Assembly (NCBI GenBank): GCA_037447605.1
Contig: CM074822.1
Span: forward strand, 1,043,896-1,064,534
Direction: 5' to 3'
Origin: Zygnema circumcarinatum
Taxonomy: Eukaryota > Streptophyta > Zygnematophyceae > Zygnematales > Zygnemataceae
Length of the DNA: 20,639 bases
Positions within the stretch are counted from its first letter, which is position 1, and every line of letters starts with the position of its first letter. Positions 9,735 to 19,532 of this stretch are shown one piece after another. A program made the translations under genes and the position numbers. The notes beneath the pieces are model-generated. The model did not search any database. It saw only the letters and a program-made list of their open reading frames with translations, and was not told the DNA's origin.

Positions 9735-10514
9735 GTCCTTTCAGAATTGTCTTTTTCTGTCATATGATGTCATTGCGATAGTATTCTTTTGTCAGGACAA
9801 AAACCGTTACTAACAAGCGACAAACATATCGAGCCTCTGTCCATGGTCGGTGCTCACTCGTTTGGAAACTTTGTCCTTCTTGACATGACGTGACACATCG
9901 CAACGTGACGTGACACCAGAGCGTCGGTGCTTCTCTTGAGGCTCCATCCAAAATGTGCCACGTTGGATGCCACGCCAAACTACCCAATCAGTACTTTCCA
10001 CGTGTTCATACTTTACACGTGGCGTCCGACGTGAACACTCCGCCTTGCCCGCCTCGCGTCGTCGCCGACGCTATTTTGGGTTCCAGGCGGCGCCAGTTTG
10101 CGGCGAACCGCGACCGGGACCGGCAGTCACCGCGGTCGACGTTGGTAAACCAGCTTCGCATCCGAGACCGATTATGAGTGGCCACGTGGCAAAACGTTAT
10201 TGGATAACAAGTCCGCGTTCCATCAGTATAGCGCACAGAACGCCAACGTGGCAGCCACGTCATCGCCATATCTGCACCACGTCGATAAAACTTTTCTCCA
10301 TGGAGCCCGTCTTCGTGTCGCTCACGACGCTAAACGGGTACATGGAACCCAGCCCATTGTCCCTCTCGCCGGCCGCCTCCCTCTGGTCCCTCCTCGACCT
10401 TGCTCTCGCTCCCTGAGTGACTCTCTCTACCACCCTCTCTCCCTCCCTCTCTCCCTCCCTCTCTCCCCTCCCTCTCTCTCTCTCTCCTGCCTCCTCTCCT
10501 TCCCCGCGCCCGCC
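9735..10514 (+). promoter_or_regulatory. Promoter and 5' leader module of paralogue 2
   Basis: This block ends at the start codon of paralogue 2. It is repeated in inverted form at 95-870 and, more diverged, at 18390-18600. It contains GCCACGTGGC (10181-10190) followed by an ATTGG (reverse CCAAT) at 10199-10203, several other CACGTG or ACGTGGC boxes between 9957 and 10280, and a CT-rich leader (10380-10512). Conservation of the ACGT-CCAAT arrangement in three copies supports a regulatory role. In land plants such boxes bind bZIP/bHLH and NF-Y factors; applying that here is inference. Confidence 0.65.
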
Positions 10515-11286
10515 ATGGCTCCCGGGATGACGTCAGCAGGGGACAGGGTCGTCCGCGAGCAGCTGAGCACGTCGCAGAGGGAGCACGTGGAGGCTCCACA
10601 TTTGGGTAAAGGAGGGGGTGAGGCAGAGAGGGAGAGGGAGGGAGGGGACAGAGAGGGAGAGAGGGAGTAATTGAGGGAGGGTGAGGGATGGAGGTGAATG
10701 CTTAAAGGTTTCAATTGCCGCAGGAGATAGATTCGAAGAGATCGCTCCAGCAGTGAAAAATCTAGTTTTTTCTAAATTTAAGGATATTAAACTAATCTAA
10801 ACAGTTTTTTCTGAATTTGATTTTCTTTTATTTTGGGGACCGAAAAGGGGACTGAAAATTGTAGCTGCATGTGCATGCATTGTGCGCAGATGCTCCCTCT
10901 GAAGAAAACTTCATGGCGAAGTACAATGACCCCAAGCTCGCTGGTCTCGACAGCTTCCAGAAGCTGCGGAAGCTCCACAAGGTCAGAAAATTCGGCTGCT
11001 ACTTTCATCTTTTCCCCTTCCTTTTCAAATTTCCTTGTGGGCATTTTTTTTTTTTTAATTTTGTGCATTTTATCGTGCAGGTCGCCCCTCCACTCGCGAG
11101 CTACGAAGCAGCTGCTCCCCTTTCCGGTTTGGTGCGATTTGGGGGCACCGCTCTGGAAATGTCCTTAGAGAGCTTCGACTTTTGGCTGCTCTTCTCCATC
11201 CACTGCGCGCTATCCGTGGCTTACTTCTACTCCGGATATGGAACTGCGAGTGGATCCCCTACGGCTCCTGGATGGCCCAAGGCAGG

Positions 11287-11338
<52 letters not shown>

Positions 11339-13126
11339 CTCTCTCCCTTTGTTTCTGTCTCTCTCTCTCTCCCTCTCCCTCAATCTCGCTCTCCTTTTCC
11401 CCTTATACATCTCTCTCTTTTTCTCTATATCTCTCTCCCCTCCTGGCTTCTCTCACTTCCCTCTCCTCGCCTCCTCTCCCTCTCTCTTTCTCCTTCCACC
11501 CTCGCTCCTCCCGCTCCTCACATATCTTCTCTCCCTTACTTTCGCTCTCCCTTTCTCCCTCTCCATTTTCCTCTCTCTCTCTCTCTCTCTCCCTCTCCTT
11601 CTCCCCCCCTCCCTTCACCTCCCTCCCTCCCTCCCTCCGTCCATTAACACTTTGTCCTTCTCCATTTCTCACAGATCAACACGAATTTCATCGCCATTCC
11701 CGGTGGACTCACCGCCTTTGTGATTGTGTTCTATCTCAACCAAGCTTTTTCTCGCTTCCTTGAACAAAACAACCATGCCGCCGCCGCCACTGGCAGCCTC
11801 GGAGAATACATTCTCTTGCTTCGCATCCACCTCGCCGACCATTCGTTTCCCGAAGCCGAGCAAGTTCGCCATCAACTCTGCAACCTTGTCAATGCGGCCA
11901 TTGTTTTGGCCTTTTCAATGCATCCCAATTACAGAGAGGATGGCGTGGACAAGTGGGGTTGGTATTTCCTCATCGACAGCAAGTTCCTTACTCCGGCGCA
12001 GGTATGTCCTTTGTAAACTGGAAACGTTTTTGAAACCAATCTCAGTACTCTGCTTTGCTGCCAGGTTCACCATCGCTAGAAATTTCCTAATTTTCCCAAA
12101 AATGGTTGAAGCTAGTTTTGTATAGTCAAGTCTGAGATAACTAGACTTGCCAAAACAAATCAAACCAGACACTAACTTGAGCTCTATTTCTTGCCTATAA
12201 TTCACATATTCCAGACCATCCCGCTCACTAAATGAATGTTGCTGTACTCATTCTCTATCCCCCCCTTTTTTTTTTTTTTGGGCAGGTGGAGGAACTGAAG
12301 CCGATTGCTTACTATGGAGACGGCCGCCTTGCTTTCCGAGAAATTTTGCTTTGGGCGAACCGCGGGCTGTGGGCGCAAGAGTCGCGAGGCTTTGTGCCAG
12401 TCGGCGTCGCGAGCCTCTTCACAACAAAGCTCTGGGAAGTGAGGGCGCATCTTGAAGCTCTCTACTCCATGCCGCAAGGACCCGTGTAAGTGGCCACATT
12501 CTCAAATTGCAATTGGAAATTGGACTTCTTAGTTGTATTTGGAAAGGCAGAGGGAGGCGACCTCAGTTAAATGTTTACCCATTTTGCCTTCTTTTGAGAA
12601 ATGGAGGCTTTCTAGCAACATCGGCTGATCTTCCTTCCTTTGTTGGATTGTGAATTTCGCAGGCCGTTTGCCTACTTCCACCTCCTCAACTTCATCGTTT
12701 TGACGTACCTCTTTGTGCTCTCCTACGCGTTTGTCTTCATCGCTCCCGTCTGGTCGATTCCCGGCTTCTTCTTCATTCTGGTTGGCATTTTGGGGGTTCG
12801 CCAGCTCTCTATTGCCATGAGGTTGGTTGCCCTCAGAACCCTTCACTTTTGCACTAAAGGGGCTTGTTGTACTTGTATCGGCTGCAATCGCTGCCTTCCT
12901 TCAGAAGCTATGCATGTATTGATCATGTTCATGTTGTTGTTGCTGTTGCGATCATGGCAGCAACCCCCTAGGCCACGACAAGACCGACATTCCTGTCTTC
13001 GACAATGTCCAGGGCTTCCTCAAGCAGTCCACTTTGCTGATCAACCGCCCCTCCGGATATGGGGGCGAGGGGGACCATGTGAAGCCTGTGCCCCTGTTTG
13101 AAAACAACGGCAAAAATGGGCTGTGA
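10515..13126 (+). CDS. Bestrophin-like membrane protein, paralogue 2 (7 exons, 411 aa)
   Basis: Plus-strand coding exons: 10515-10605, 10890-10981, 11081-11281, 11675-12001, 12286-12485, 12663-12821 and 12961-13126 (TGA). The ATG at 10515 lies at the end of the CT-rich leader and reads MAPGMTSAGDRVV. The third intron begins with GC (AAG|GCAGGC); the paralogues use GT at the same site. Hydrophobic segments: about 94-111 (FDFWLLFSIHCALSVAYFY), about 134-152 (IAIPGGLTAFVIVFYLNQ), then a hairpin at about 307-350 (FAYFHLLNFIVLTYLFVLS onwards). NPLGHDKTDIPVF sits at 358-370. This matches the order of bestrophin/UPF0187 anion channels, but the family cannot be proven here. Exon 2 is 92 nt against 203 in the other two, so the N-terminal cytosolic region is shorter. 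The gene is divergent from paralogue 1 and convergent with paralogue 3. Confidence 0.82.
11285..11640. repeat. CT repeat in intron 3 of paralogue 2
   Basis: Starts as a pure TC dinucleotide run just after the 5' splice site (11293-11335), then becomes CT-rich minisatellite ending in a TCCC run (11618-11636). It fills nearly the whole 393-nt intron with pyrimidines on the sense strand. Confidence 0.9.
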
Positions 13127-13596
13127 AGAAGCTAAAAATTAGCATGTCTTTTGATTTTTGGGTTCGGAGGCATTGAATGTTAGAAGTTGAAACGGAGCGT
13201 TTGGATACAACGGAGTGGTTTTACCTTATATGGAGATAGTAGAAATCTCCACTTGTTGTTATCAGCTTTTTGTGGCTCGTTATGACCTCAAACAATAGGA
13301 TATAATGACTACAAAAATGAATGAATTTCATATAATGGCTGTCTGTGTAAAGGATGCCGCTCAACATGAGCCATTGCACCAAAAACACTTGGCTTGTACC
13401 ATGTTCTGTCATTCCAAAACACACGAGTGGCAACATGACGCAAGAAACTAGTTGTTTGACAAATTTATACCTCATCATTCCAATCATCTTTCCATGAAGT
13501 CCCACCTCTTGTTAGAATTAATGTCCCACCTGTTGTGCATACCCATGCATTCATGGGCGAGCCTGACCCATGTCCGCCGCAATAGGGCCCATCCAA
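13127..13596. other. 3' flank of paralogue 2
   Basis: AT-rich sequence after the stop codon of paralogue 2, likely 3' UTR followed by the spacer to the convergent paralogue 3. No exon or repeat was recognised before the inverted-repeat elements. Confidence 0.4.
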
Positions 13597-13791
13597 TAGG
13601 GGGAGTCAGACCTTGACCATCACTTACGAAATTCCCGAATTCCCTATACTAATAGTCACTTCTTTCGTGTACGAATTCCGGGTCGGGATCCGCGGCTCCG
13701 CCGTACACAGCTGTACCGAAATGCTTACCTAGCCAATGCTTGATGATTGTTGCCAATTGATTTGGCGATGGTCAAGGTCTGACTCCCCCTA
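13597..13791. mobile_element. MITE-like element 1 (perfect terminal inverted repeats)
   Basis: Positions 13595-13621 and 13767-13793 are perfect 27-bp inverted repeats. The element proper, 13599-13789 (191 bp), begins GGGGGAGTCAGACC and ends GGTCTGACTCCCCC, with TA on each side (13597-13598, 13790-13791). It encodes nothing. TA flanks and TIRs suggest a non-autonomous Tc1/mariner-type (Stowaway-like) element. The class is inferred from the flanks only. Confidence 0.7.
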
Positions 13792-13792
13792 T

Positions 13793-13953
13793 TAGGGGGT
13801 GTCAGACTTAAAAAATTTCAGTACGCGTGTTCGTAAGTTTGACATCAGAACGAGTACTTCAGTATAATCGCGATCCTCCTGCGGCGGAGTACTTTCGTAA
13901 CCTTTTTTTTCGTAACGCTTTTCGTAAGATTTTGTTAAGTCTGACACCCCCTA
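13793..13953. mobile_element. MITE-like element 2, abutting element 1
   Basis: Positions 13794-13811 and 13935-13952 are perfect 18-bp inverted repeats. The element, 13795-13951 (157 bp), starts GGGGGTGTCAGACTTAA and is flanked by TA at 13793-13794 and 13952-13953. Its termini resemble those of element 1 (GGGGGWGTCAGAC), so both probably belong to one family. Only five bases separate the two. Confidence 0.7.
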
Positions 13954-14439
13954 TTGTTGGGGGGGTCTCGACTCGTACGGCGCGGGCCGAAACGGCCAAA
14001 GAATATTTGTCGTCTAGTGGTCTAGTCGCCATCGTGAGATCAATGCCAATTTTCTCCAATTCTTTTGCGGAATCTTTGAAGGTGTTCGAGTGTTTTTGTT
14101 GAATTCAACATGGCATTCATGTCACAAAGGCACAATGTATGCGATTTGACTTTTCCTCGAATGCAACATCGGAACTCAGAAACCCTAAAAAATCTAAAAT
14201 TCCGAATACTGTATTTTAGGCCTCTCCGGACATAAGAGTTGTTTCTGCTCGACCTTCTGTCCCTATAACCGGAAAAACCAATGTATACGATTTTTTTCTT
14301 GAGTTAAAGATCTAACAGAGCCAGAGAACGACAGTTGTTTATGACGTACTCTACACAATCCATGCACTGAAGAATTGGGGCGTCGACAAGTTTAAAGTAT
14401 TGATATGCATCGCCGTCGACCTGTCTCATCGCTTGGAGT
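13954..14439. other. Spacer and 3' flank of paralogue 3
   Basis: Sequence between the MITE-like elements and the stop codon of the minus-strand paralogue 3. It is mostly AT-rich. No gene, repeat or motif beyond chance was recognised. Confidence 0.4.
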
Positions 14440-17234
14440 TCAAAAAGCGAACCGGAGGAGCTCACTCTCATCTTCCTCGAAATCGGTCTCAGTTCGGTGA
14501 AAAGGAGGAGGCTTCAAGGTTTTATCCTCGTCTGGATATTCGACAGGCGTGTTGATGATCTTAATTGAGGAGTGCAGGAATCGATTCGCCATTTGAAACA
14601 CCGGAATGTCGATCTTATCGTTGCCAAGGGGGTTGCTGTTGAGACATAACGACAATGTATGAGAAAAGATTCAGTTCTTCGTAAGAGGTAAAATCACTCC
14701 TTATTGAAAAAAACTGCAAATCTAGACTCTTCCAAACGTGTATGTAGGAACCCCTCTCTCTCTGATTGGCGGGGTTAGTGAAAGCATGCATTCATGAGGT
14801 GAGAATTGACGGAAAACAGTGCGAAGCAAAGATAAGGTGAATTGTGATTGAAGTGAACTGACCTCATCTTGTTTCCGATCTCCATAACACCCATGAAGCA
14901 AAGGAGGACGAGGAAGTACCCCAAAATAGACCACAGACGCGCCTCAAATATAAACGTGTATCCGAGAATGAAGAGATACAGAAGAGTCACAGTGTTGAGG
15001 AGGGTGAAGTATGCGAAAGGCCTGCAGACAACGATGCAAAACGTGCGCCTAAGTCTCTTAAAGGAAGGGGACAGCTCGCTTTGGAACTCGCCGTCTGAAG
15101 TTCATTAGTAGAATGATCCATTATTTCTCGAGAATCGAAACCAAAAGAAGGTAATCCAGCGTAGCTATAACAGAGAAGACCCGGATCAGCCTGGGACGAA
15201 AGGGGGAGAGTGGGAGGGAGAGAGGGGGAGGGAGGGGGAAGGGGAGAGGGGATGGGGAGAGAGAAGGGGGGAAGGGAAGAGAGGGAGGGGGAAAGCAAAG
15301 AGAGGGAAAAAGGGAGCGCGAGAACTATGTTCATGTAAACCATGCCCGTGTCGAACTTTGAGCATGCAAGATAGCTAGTGTTTGAGCATTACACGGTGCC
15401 GCTCATGAAGGTGTAGAGGCCATCGAGGGCGTTACGGAGAGCGATTATGCGAGATGTGCAGTTTGTCGCGACGTGCGGCACATAGTACTTCTTGTCGTGA
15501 CCCGCCCACACGCCCCGCTCGAGCCATGTCAGCAGCTCCTTGTGGGCCATGTTGCCAGTGCCCATCTCTTGGATGGATCGGAGAGCGTTCACCTGTGAGA
15601 ACAGCCATGGAGTATACAGCTTCAAGGTTAGCTTATCCATGTGGTAGACAGTGGGGAGAGGGAATGGGGAGAGAGAGAGAGGGATGGGAAGGGCAGAGAG
15701 ATAGAGAGTGGGGAGGGGAATGAAGAGGAAGAGAGGAAAGAGAGGGGAGGGGGAGAGGAGTGGGGAGGCGGAATCAAGAGGCGGAATGGGGAGGGAGAGA
15801 GGGAGGGGAGGGGCTGAGAGAGGGAGTGGAGAGGGAGAATGGGGAGGGTGAGAGGGAAGGGAGGGTTCGAGAGGAGGGAGTCACAGAATGGGGGGTGAGA
15901 GAGGGAAGTGAGGGGCAGAGAAAGGAAGTGGGGAGGGGAAATGGGGAGGGAGAGGGGGAAGGAGGGACAGAGCGAGGGAGCGGGGAAGGGGGAATGGGAA
16001 TGGGGAGGGAGAGAGGGAAGGGAGGGGTAGAGAGAGGGAGTGGGCAGGAACAGAGGAGGAATGGGGAGGGCGAGGCGCCTATGACGTCATGACGGCGCTT
16101 GGCTTGATTCGTACTTATGCGAAAGGACAAGATTACCTGCGCGGGTGTAAGAATTTTGTTCCGCTGAAGGTGCCACCAAACCCACTCATGTATCTTGGCC
16201 TTGCGGTTCCATGGAAGGCTCCCATACGCTACGAATTTCATCGCAATTGCAATTTTGCACAGTTTATGCCTCATTCTGCGAGCTTCGGGACCCAAATGGT
16301 CCCCAAGATGCACCCTCAACAATAGGACAACCTCTTCCAAAGTTCCGTTAATGGTAATGGCACAACCATATTGAGTGAGGTAGCGCGTGAACGTCTGGTT
16401 GAGATAGAATGCCATCACGAATGCGATTAAGGCTCCCGGAATTGCCACCATTGAGTTCTTAACCTGCATGCATTCGAAGAAGTTGGTAGAATTTGAATGA
16501 GTAACCATAGGCTTCACCCCATGCATGCGGAACGTACGGAATGAAAGCAGGGGGGAGGCAGCATACATTGGGCCACCCACTCGCAGGAGTTCCTTGGACC
16601 GCGTTACGATGGGGAGCATAGTAAACGACAGAAACTGTTATGTGGAAGATTAAAAGAGCCCATAAATCTAATCGCTTCAGTGCTGCTTCGAGCCCCGTTC
16701 CTGAAAACCGGAGGAAAGTTTCGAGATGTCTGGTGGAGTCATACACGAGAGGGGTCGGCGCAATCTGCACCACAATATAGTCCTTCATTATCTCTCGGCC
16801 TTAAGTGCTACAACATCAGCAGACTTTTAACAATGAATACGTTTTCCGAGCAAACCTTCCCATTTAGAAATATCACCTTATGAACTTTCTGGAGCCGCTC
16901 GAAGCCACTTAAGTCTGCAAATTCTGGCGAATCGTAGAGCTCCCAGAGTTCTTCACGGCTGAGCTTAGCGGAATGATCCGCAAGCCTGTCCAGCTTGCTT
17001 TTAAAAAGCCCGTGAAAATATTCCTCTAACCACGCTAGGAAGCTTGTGGGACCTCTCACTTTGGACTTTTTCTCGCCTTCTGCACAAACAAGCAACTTTC
17101 ACCTCAGGGTTCTTGACCCATAATGCAGATTGGAGCTTGGAAAAGAGCACGAGGGGGAGCGAAAGAATAAGCACACCCGAACATCCTCTCGATAGAGGCA
17201 TACTCTTCTCCAGGTCCTTCTCCGGCTCCGCCAT
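14440..17234 (-). CDS. Bestrophin-like membrane protein, paralogue 3 (7 exons, about 437 aa)
   Basis: Minus-strand coding exons: 17234-17204 (tentative), 17079-16877, 16764-16567, 16463-16137, 15592-15393, 15021-14863 and 14635-14440. Exons 2, 4, 5 and 6 have exactly the lengths of paralogue 1 (203, 327, 200, 159 nt); exon 3 is one codon shorter (198). All phases agree. Membrane segments: LDLWALLIFHITVSVVYY, then MVAIPGALIAFVMAFYLNQ followed by TFTRYLTQ, then a C-terminal hairpin from FAYFTLLNTVTLLYLFILGY. Exon 7 opens NPLGNDKIDIPVF and ends in an acidic tail. Exon 1 (MAEPEKDLEK) is chosen because its donor gives phase 1 and the same A|AA split codon as paralogue 1, but it is much shorter than the 91-100 nt of the others, so the start is uncertain. 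Anion-channel function is inferred from family likeness. Introns 4 and 5 contain CT-rich tracts in the sense strand. Confidence 0.78.
15180..15320. repeat. GA-rich tract in intron 5 of paralogue 3
   Basis: Purine-rich GGGA-type low-complexity sequence within the intron 15022-15392; CT-rich in the transcript. Open frames through it are compositional artefacts. Confidence 0.85.
15650..16070. repeat. GA-rich minisatellite in intron 4 of paralogue 3
   Basis: Units of the form GTGGGGAGGGGAATGGGGAG and variants fill most of the 544-nt intron 15593-16136, the longest intron in the window. The sense strand is pyrimidine-rich. It ends just before a TGACGTCA octamer at 16082-16089. Confidence 0.85.
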
Positions 17235-18389
17235 TGCAGTCCTGAATCCTGCTGCCGCGATCGGGACGGGATGTGCTGTCAATGGAACAGGTCAAAAGGT
17301 CAGCTATTGCTTCTGCACCTCGTCATATGCCGACTCTCTCTCCTACCATTCCTCTCGCCCCCCGCATTCCCCTCAGCTCTCAGCCCTCCATTTTCCAGCT
17401 AATTTTTATTTCCGCCTCATCCTTCCACTTAAATTCACCTCGCTCCCTCCTCCCTTCCTCATGCGCCTCTCAACTCCGCAAGCCCCTTCCTAAGCACCAT
17501 CCAGCCACATTGTGAACCTCCTTGCAGCTTCCAACCCACTATTCCCTTCCCCCCCCATCCCCTCTTCAAAACCAGCCCATCTCATCCCAATTGTCGCGAT
17601 GGGAAATGCAATTACTACAACAATTATGCTCATGAAGCAGAGAGGGAGAGAATAATCCGAGCGACCAGCACATTGTACATCACAGACCCTCCCTCCCTCC
17701 CTCCCTCCCTCCCTCCTTCCCTCCCTCTCTCCGTCCATCCCCCTCTCTCTCCCAGAGGAGCCCTCCCTTTCTCCTTCCCTCCCTCCCTCCCTCCCTCCCT
17801 CTCTCTCTTTCTCCCAGTAGAGCCCTTCCATCCCCTCCTCACCTTCTCGTCCGCTTCAGCCCGCAGTGCCCTCACAGCTCCCTCTCGCCTTCGCCGCCTC
17901 TCTTGTACGGTAGTGGTTTCCCAACGCAGGTCTTTGGCCGGTGTCGGTTCCATGTCCCTGTGCCGTCGGAAGCCGCACTGCTATGTATCTCACATGGAGA
18001 GAGTCCATTTCAGTTTGGTCTCGATTCTGCGATTTTTCCGCGATTCTGGTTGACATGAAAAACACCTGAATAAACGACAGGAGTGCGAAAGACCTAAAAC
18101 GACAAACGATTTAGCCAATTTGTTTGTATCGATGAGTTTTCGTTTGGCTTTTGAGGCTTTAATGTCGAACAGTGACATCCGCACGACCCAATAAGACAAA
18201 GGTCTCGATTTAGGAATAGTATTTGTCTCCTTCCAGAGCGCCAGTTCTTTGTTGTCGAAAGTCGTAGAAGAATCATACGGAAACGACAAAAGAGTTCGTT
18301 TATATTGTCGTGTCGTAGAAGTCGCGGCATCCAGAGGCTGGAGGGCGGGTTTCCATATACAGCCAGTGTAATCGAATCAGCGATTGCCA
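17235..18389. other. Upstream region of paralogue 3 with CT-rich tract
   Basis: Between the tentative start of paralogue 3 and the third upstream-module copy. A CT-rich stretch (17320-17850) includes uninterrupted CCCT runs (about 17687-17720 and 17775-17800). The 18060-18310 part is AT-richer with recurring GTCGAAA/GTCGTA words. A missing or longer first exon of paralogue 3 could lie here, but no candidate fits the frame and splice pattern of the other copies convincingly. Confidence 0.45.
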
Positions 18390-18600
18390 GCGTGGTCCTT
18401 TTGTGTCCACGTGCCGTCCAACGTGGCCTTTTACTGTGCCCGCTCGTCCTCGCCGTCGCCCACTGGGTTTCGGGAATCGGACGGCGCCCATAGCGGTCAC
18501 CGCGGTCAAGGGCTTTTCGCCAGCATGGCATCAGGATCGATCCTCGTCAGCAACGTGGCATAGCGTGATTGGACATCAGGATAGCGTTTAAATTTACAAA
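18390..18600 (+). promoter_or_regulatory. Diverged third copy of the paralogue 2 upstream module
   Basis: Collinear with part of 9735-10280. It contains a GCCCGC...GTCGCC block, a GGGTTTCGGG-like counterpart of GGGTTCC, GGCGCC, GGTCACCGCGGTC (shared with TCACCGCGGTC near 10127), then AACGTGGCA (18552-18560) followed by ATTGG (18568-18572), the same spacing order as in paralogue 2. It points to the right, towards the exon at 19533. Promoter function is inferred. Confidence 0.5.
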
Positions 18601-18876
18601 TGACACATACGTGGCTGCCACCAAGGCGTCACGTTCACAAACCGGAACATGATGGAACACTACAGCGCGTCAAAACCAACGCTTAACGCTTGCATGAAAC
18701 ACCCTCCTCCCCCCCCACCCTCTCCACGCCCTCTTCCTTTGACCTTATTTCCGGCGCCAAGAAGCAATCGCCTCCGCGATTCTTCTTATGGAAAGAATCA
18801 GTCCGAATCTGAATTTACCATAAATCCAATATTTGGCCAAAAAAGGCAATAAGTTTTAACTGTGGTGCGGGGGGCG

Positions 18877-19065
18877 TATCGTTCATACTCGTCGTATTTC
18901 ACCGACATTTCTATCGTTCAATACAGTATTGTTGTATTTGACCGACATTTGTCTGTCATTCTTGTCGTCTAGAACCGACAATTCTATCGTTCGTCCTTGT
19001 TGTAATTAACCGACATTTCTATCGTTCATTCTTGTCGTTATTCACCGACATTTCCACCGATATTT
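18877..19065. repeat. Imperfect tandem array of about 36-bp units
   Basis: About five units, each beginning TATCGTTC and ending ACCGACATTTC with a variable middle (for example TCTTGTCGTTATT). Unit lengths vary slightly and the third is the most diverged. It lies upstream of the partial gene at 19533. Function unknown. Confidence 0.8.
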
Positions 19066-19314
19066 CATGTATATGATAAAATCTAAACGTCAGCACTACC
19101 ATCCAATCGGGACCGTCCGAGACCGTCCTCCACTTTTGGCCCCAGCTGCCCCGACATTGGCCCCCAACGCATTAAATATTCCCAAACTAGACCCAAATCC
19201 TTCAGAAAATATTTCCTTTTCAAATTGTCAAAGCGAGCCAACGGTTGGCAGCGCCAAGCCCGCCTTCGTGAGACGTCGGGCCATTCTCTTTTGTGTCGTT
19301 TTCCGAGCGTCGCG

Positions 19315-19527
19315 CAATCTCTCTCCTCGCTCTCTTCACTCTCTACGTCCCTCTCCTCTCCCGCTCTCCTCTCTCCCACTCCCTCTCCTTCTCTCTTCCA
19401 CCTCTCTCTGCCCTCTACCTCGACTCTCTCTCTCCTCTCTCTCTCCTCTCTCTCTCCCTGTCTCCTCTCTCTCCCGCGCCTTTCCCTTTCTCACCTACTC
19501 TCTCTTCCTCCTCCCACTCTTCCCTTG
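19315..19527. repeat. CT-rich tract, possible 5' leader
   Basis: CTCTC- and CTCCC-rich sequence on the plus strand ends directly before the ATG at 19533. The leader of paralogue 2 has the same arrangement (CT tract then ATG), so this may be a transcribed 5' leader. Confidence 0.7.
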
Positions 19528-19532
19528 AAAAA

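Noticed and set aside
13827-14102. 91-codon plus-strand frame across MITE-like element 2
   Set aside because: It crosses the terminal inverted repeat of the element and shows no recognisable protein or splice signals.
17490-17831. Minus-strand frame with a hydrophobic segment (SIIVVVIAFPIATIGM)
   Set aside because: Half of it is low-complexity repeat, and it fits neither the frame nor the splice phase needed for the first exon of paralogue 3. Kept only as a remote possibility for an upstream exon.
18877-19065. CRISPR-like repeat array
   Set aside because: Repeats are imperfect with variable length, only short ends are conserved, and the window is clearly eukaryotic with spliced genes.
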